Position numbers and translations under genes: made by a program
The notes under the pieces: generated by a model
Seen by the model: the letters and a program-made list of their open reading frames with translations, nothing else
What the model was told of the DNA's origin: nothing
Databases searched by the model: none
Assembly: GCA_946811185.2 (NCBI GenBank)
Contig: OX328109.1
Span: 19,256,255 to 19,320,254, forward strand
Length of the DNA stretch: 64,000 bases
Direction: 5' to 3'
Origin: Hippopus hippopus
Taxonomy: Eukaryota > Mollusca > Bivalvia > Cardiida > Cardiidae
Shown here: positions 61,815-64,000 of the stretch, piece after piece
Layout: the number at the start of each line of letters is the position of its first letter
Numbering within the stretch: the first letter of the stretch is position 1

Positions 61815-63606
61815 CTGAAATAAAAAATAAACGCTTACGTAGTGGTGACGGTCAGGTTGTAAGTTTTTATTGTCTTTATATTTGGTTTCCTTGTAGGTGA
61901 CATTTTCATCAGCAGGCCTAACACTCCACATCCATCTGTCCCCCTCCCTCCGTTTTCTTTATCCATTTCTTTCTTTTTTATGTGTCTTCTAGACTTTTTT
62001 GTTATATCGTACTTTATACATGCATTAATCGGAAATTGGAAAGGAACTCTATAAGCTTTGTTTTCGTTCCAATCCATTCCTGCAGTATTATAGATCTATT
62101 TGTTAATCAATTGTTTTTTTTTTTTTTTTGTCCTTCTGTAGAATAAAATATGTTTAAAATAAATAGAAATAAAAACTATAAAAAACTTTACAAACTGAAG
62201 AACTGATAACTTCACTCGTTTATATCTTTAACAATTTTGCAACAAAGGACTTTTGAAGCTTCCTTGTGATATATAGATAGTATATTTAATAGTAACAAAA
62301 ATACACTCATAACATATACATGGATAAATTTGAAATTATTATAACAAAAGGAAAACTGACACAAATGAAAATGGGAAAATATAAATAAAAGATCAAGCTG
62401 CACATTTTTTTTTACAATGACATCTTAAAGTTCACTATGTGTAAAACAAATTGCAACATTGCAAGTTAAGGGCCCGAAGATAATTTACGATTTGTTCTGT
62501 CTGTCTTCTAACGAAAACAGTTCTGCAAAATTTTACGTCACCGGAGTAGATAGTTCATGCAAACATTGAAGCAAAAGATATAAGTGCTTAAAAAAAAAAC
62601 TGTTTGCTTTTTTCACAATGTTTTAAAAAATCAGTTAAAGACGAAATTTTCTCGCTTGGTCATATTCATCTACTTTGTAGGCCTACCCCTTGTACAAAGT
62701 TACAGCTGGTGTAATGTAATCTTTTCTTTAACTCTTTCAGCACCAAATATATAAGCCGTGCTCTGGCAAAAGGGTGTTTGATACATCTCAGTGATACATC
62801 ATACCAAACAAGTAATAAAATAGTCATGAATAAATAAATGAGCCATGCTCTGGCAAATGCATCTCCGTGATCTATGGTACCAAGCAAACCATCACAAAAT
62901 TATGGATCCATTTTATCCATTATCTTTAACAACCAACTTAATCATGAGATAGACTGGTCCTTGGGCATACAGAAAATTGACCACTAGCGAAAGGTTTCGG
63001 CCCAGGTCAGCCTGCGCGGACTGCGCAGGCTGACCTGGGTCGATACTTTTCGCAGATGCATTAAGCACCCTTTTCACAGAGCATTGCTCAAATAAAATTC
63101 ATTTTGTCTAATAACCAACTGGATCTTGAAGTAGTGTGGTCTTTAGACATGCAAAGAATTACAAATAGCAAAAAATAGCAAAATGCAAATAGGAAAAAAT
63201 TCGATCCCTGTCAGACTGCGCGAACTGTGCAGTCTGACATCGATCTATACTTTTTGCAAATGCATTAAACCCCCTTTTCACAGAGCATGGTTCAGCTTTA
63301 AACTTGATCTCTGTTGGCTGAAATCGACTGAAATTGGGAAAGATATTTTATCTGATTGGCTTGACTAAATAAGCGAACGGTGTGAATCCAAGATCAGACT
63401 GCATGTTCTGTGCACGTCTGATTTTGATCTCTGTCGTCCACAAAAGCGCCTGTTTTCGGCTATGGCACTGAAAGGGTAAGTGGAATAATGTTGTCCAAAG
63501 CAAACTTACTGTTATTAAGTTGCTGGGCCACGCACTCTGTATATAAACTTGATATCAGCAGTACTATGTACGTAGCTATTGTAAAATCTTTGGTCTTTTT
63601 ACCCAT
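61165..63606 (-). CDS. secreted Tyr/Gln/Pro/His-rich protein (2 exons)
   Basis: The intron is included in these coordinates. The 747-bp CDS gives 248 residues. Exon 1 carries a signal peptide: basic MGKKTK, a hydrophobic stretch at 8-22, and predicted cleavage after CVA at residue 27. The mature chain starts QQLNNN and is Asn/Ser-rich. It then becomes dominated by Tyr (about 31), Gln, Pro and Gly in runs such as QYQQYPSSYPYGYQQYPYQQ and the His-rich YHPYYHHPGPYHYP. The last 30 residues differ: a Gly/Ala/Leu, cationic stretch (GRSLAKGLLGAALVGVIAGK) ending SRG. I do not recognise a family. Composition resembles extracellular structural or adhesive proteins of molluscs (byssal, periostracal or shell matrix), which is inference. 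The long open frame on the opposite strand is a shadow. Confidence 0.85.
62745..63090 (-). repeat. AGCCATGCTCTG MITE, two overlapping copies
   Basis: A truncated left copy (AAGCCGTGCTCTGGCAAAAG) is followed by a second start, ATGAGCCATGCTCTGGCAAA, and a full body with CAGGTCAGCCTGCGCGGACT and a TTTTCACAGAGCATTGCTCA end. Confidence 0.75.
63092..63295 (-). repeat. AGCCATGCTCTG MITE copy, left end lost
   Basis: GTCTAATAACCAACTGGATC to TTTTCACAGAGCATGGTTCA. Its inner palindrome is TGTCAGACTGCGCGAACTGT, a variant. Confidence 0.7.
63355..63480 (+). repeat. GATCAGACTG MITE copy
   Basis: GTGTGAATCCAAGATCAGAC and GTCTGATTTTGATCTCTGT, ending ATGGCACTGAAAGGGTAAG. It lies beside the donor of the secreted gene's exon 1. 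Confidence 0.62.
63510..63606 (-). CDS. secreted Tyr-rich protein exon 1 (signal peptide)
   Basis: 32 codons plus one base, MGKKTKDFTIATYIVLLISS then LYTECVAQQLNN. The donor is A|GTAAGT. The leftover A joins AT of exon 2 to make Asn. TTTATTTATTCCAG stands directly before the C preceding the ATG and could be the acceptor of a 5'UTR intron. Confidence 0.82.
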
Positions 63607-63607
63607 G

Positions 63608-64000
63608 CTGGAATAAATAAAAATGAATAAATAAATACTTAAGGCTCTGCAAATCGATATACTAAATCAAATTCCTATGTCGCCTTAAATAAATCGTAGT
63701 TTCATAAATTCGCCATGAAAAGTTATGGTACTTTTCAACACTTACAACTTCAACAAGAGCAGCAGGAATAATGATAATAATCTAATTATATAATAATGAT
63801 GAAAATGTCAATAATAAACAAAAAGCTTGGACGAAATTTGCCTCCTTTTCCAACACTGCTTTCATACAATTAAAGGGAGTTTGCTTTTCTTGATTTTTCC
63901 CCCTGGTGTTTCCCCTCGTTGACCATAGTATTCCTTTTTGAAGAAAATTTTGGATTGGTAATTTGTAACGACATAGATCAGTAAGTCGATATCCGTTGTC
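63608..64000 (-). promoter_or_regulatory. 5' flank of the secreted gene
   Basis: AT-rich with AAATAAAT runs. Promoter or 5'UTR intron are expected here. No TATA box could be singled out. Confidence 0.3.

Larger units (their letters stand above)
61815..63509. other. intron of the secreted gene with repeats
   Basis: T run at 62114-62128. Apart from the MITEs listed below, AT-rich and featureless. Confidence 0.5.

Overview
The window reads as nuclear DNA of a bivalve mollusc, probably a heterodont clam or mussel. Genes are split into short exons with GT-AG introns. The introns and spacers are AT-rich and packed with short palindromic repeats. Elements carrying AGCTCACCTGAGC ends and ~145-bp tandem units match a type I know from bivalve genomes. 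The species cannot be fixed from the sequence alone.

Three protein-coding genes can be assembled exon by exon, with every splice phase agreeing. (1) Minus strand, 17240 down to 452 and off the left edge: a TLDc-domain protein of the MEAK7/TLDC1 type, 10 exons and 416 codons in the window, last exon(s) missing. (2) Plus strand, 23681-48022: a complete DHHC palmitoyltransferase of the ZDHHC5/ZDHHC8 type, 8 coding exons, 577 residues. It has DPG, DHHC, TTxE and CC motifs and a C-terminal EISV PDZ ligand like the vertebrate proteins. (3) Minus strand, 63606-61165: a two-exon secreted protein rich in Tyr, Gln, Pro and His, 248 residues, family unknown. Genes 1 and 2 are divergent and genes 2 and 3 converge. 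Nothing suggests that the three work in one pathway.

Most of the remaining sequence is mobile DNA. The dominant family has about 55 copies of a ~225-bp element with CYCTTTACCA ends flanked by TTAA (a piggyBac-like signature). Its centre is a near-perfect hairpin around GGAGAAAATGCTGGT / ACCAGCATTTTCTCC. Other families are a second palindromic MITE (AGCCATGCTCTG ends), a third with GATCAGACTG arms, three large tandem-repeat elements (4548-7050, 44101-45859, 52219-53792) plus a related one at 34507-35560, tRNA-derived SINEs, a mariner relic with inverted duplicated transposase fragments (31078-32081), a CAGGGTTCTCC-ended element (27687-28846), a 253-bp near-perfect palindrome (60025-60277), and three foldback elements whose bodies are built from short CG-containing oligomers (17535-20832, 57395-58470, 58881-59612).

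Layout: 1-17240 TLDc gene, introns full of repeats; 17241-23680 spacer holding the 3.3-kb foldback element; 23681-48022 ZDHHC gene with a 10.2-kb intron 7; 48023-61164 repeat-rich spacer; 61165-63606 secreted Tyr-rich gene; 63607-64000 its 5' flank.
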